Below are positions 63,757 through 64,000 of a DNA stretch of 64,000 bases, one piece after another (positions within the stretch are counted from its first letter, which is position 1; every line of letters starts with the position of its first letter). The translations under genes were made by a program, and so were the position numbers. Under the pieces are notes generated by a model, which was not told where the DNA came from, ran no database searches, and saw nothing but the letters and a program-made list of their open reading frames with translations. The stretch comes from Marsupella aquatica (lineage: Eukaryota > Marchantiophyta), in contig OZ316897.1 in NCBI GenBank assembly GCA_973895155.1, positions 3,224,001 to 3,288,000 on the forward strand, in the 5' to 3' direction.

Positions 63757-64000
63757 CTGCAAGATCTCCGAGCGATGTCGACTGTGTTAGATTTTCGGGT
63801 CCTTCGAATTACAGATGTCCTTTTGTATCCAACGTCGACATTAAAAATTTGCCGCATGCATCGTCGATATTTTAGGGAAGGAAGTGAAGTTTCGAAATCA
63901 AAAACTCTGAGCAATATGGTAATGTCTGTGCAACGTACAAACGAGCTGTCCACATGCCATCCTTGGATCCTTACAACAATCACGTCATGCAACTGAACGT

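Noticed and set aside
1-64000. CRISPR arrays, rRNA or tRNA genes, bacterial-type operons
   Set aside because: None seen. The tandem repeats lack regular unique spacers, and no cloverleaf with A and B boxes could be supported by eye.

Overview
This window looks like nuclear DNA of a land plant, most likely a non-seed lineage (bryophyte, lycophyte or fern); I cannot name the species. The evidence is plant-type multi-exon genes with GT-AG introns (an AP-1 gamma-adaptin, a mitochondrial 3-hydroxyisobutyrate dehydrogenase, a NAC-domain gene, a plant-type isochorismate synthase copy), set in long repeat-rich spacers. One further gene is a giant, bacterial-looking synthase whose homologues I know mainly from bacterial Pls-type systems.

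Layout. 1-4.6 kb: repeats and a decayed retroelement fragment. 4.6-6.8 kb (minus): an isochorismate synthase copy with almost no introns and a frameshift, probably a processed pseudogene. 6.8-19.6 kb: gene-poor, with GC-rich repeat islands, a probably transposon-derived coiled-coil ORF pair (12.4-14.3 kb), fold-back elements and degenerate tandem repeats. 19.6-29.5 kb (minus): a complete 18-exon AP-1 gamma-adaptin gene coding for 911 residues. 29.5-36.2 kb: a CT-rich promoter/leader and tandem repeats. 36.2-41.0 kb (minus): a possible small six-exon gene of unknown family, then a divergent NAC transcription-factor gene. 41-45.5 kb: repeats. 45.5-50.1 kb (minus): a complete 10-exon 3-hydroxyisobutyrate dehydrogenase gene. 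50.1-53.5 kb: no gene seen. 53.5-63.8 kb and beyond the window edge (minus): the multidomain synthase.

The synthase is the highlight. Splicing at least 14 exons with consistent phases gives about 2,200 residues in the window. The order is: C-terminal end of what looks like an FAD-dependent (amine-oxidase-type) oxidoreductase; fatty-acyl-AMP-ligase-type adenylation domain; acyl carrier domain; two membrane plus left-handed beta-helix modules like the terminal region of epsilon-poly-lysine synthetase (Pls); a catalase-like domain; and a third membrane plus beta-helix module. A product made by acyl activation, carrier loading and a membrane-embedded transfer step, with an oxidase and a catalase-like domain in the same chain, is an inference.

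All large genes are on the minus strand. Nothing suggests that they act in one pathway; the clustering looks incidental.
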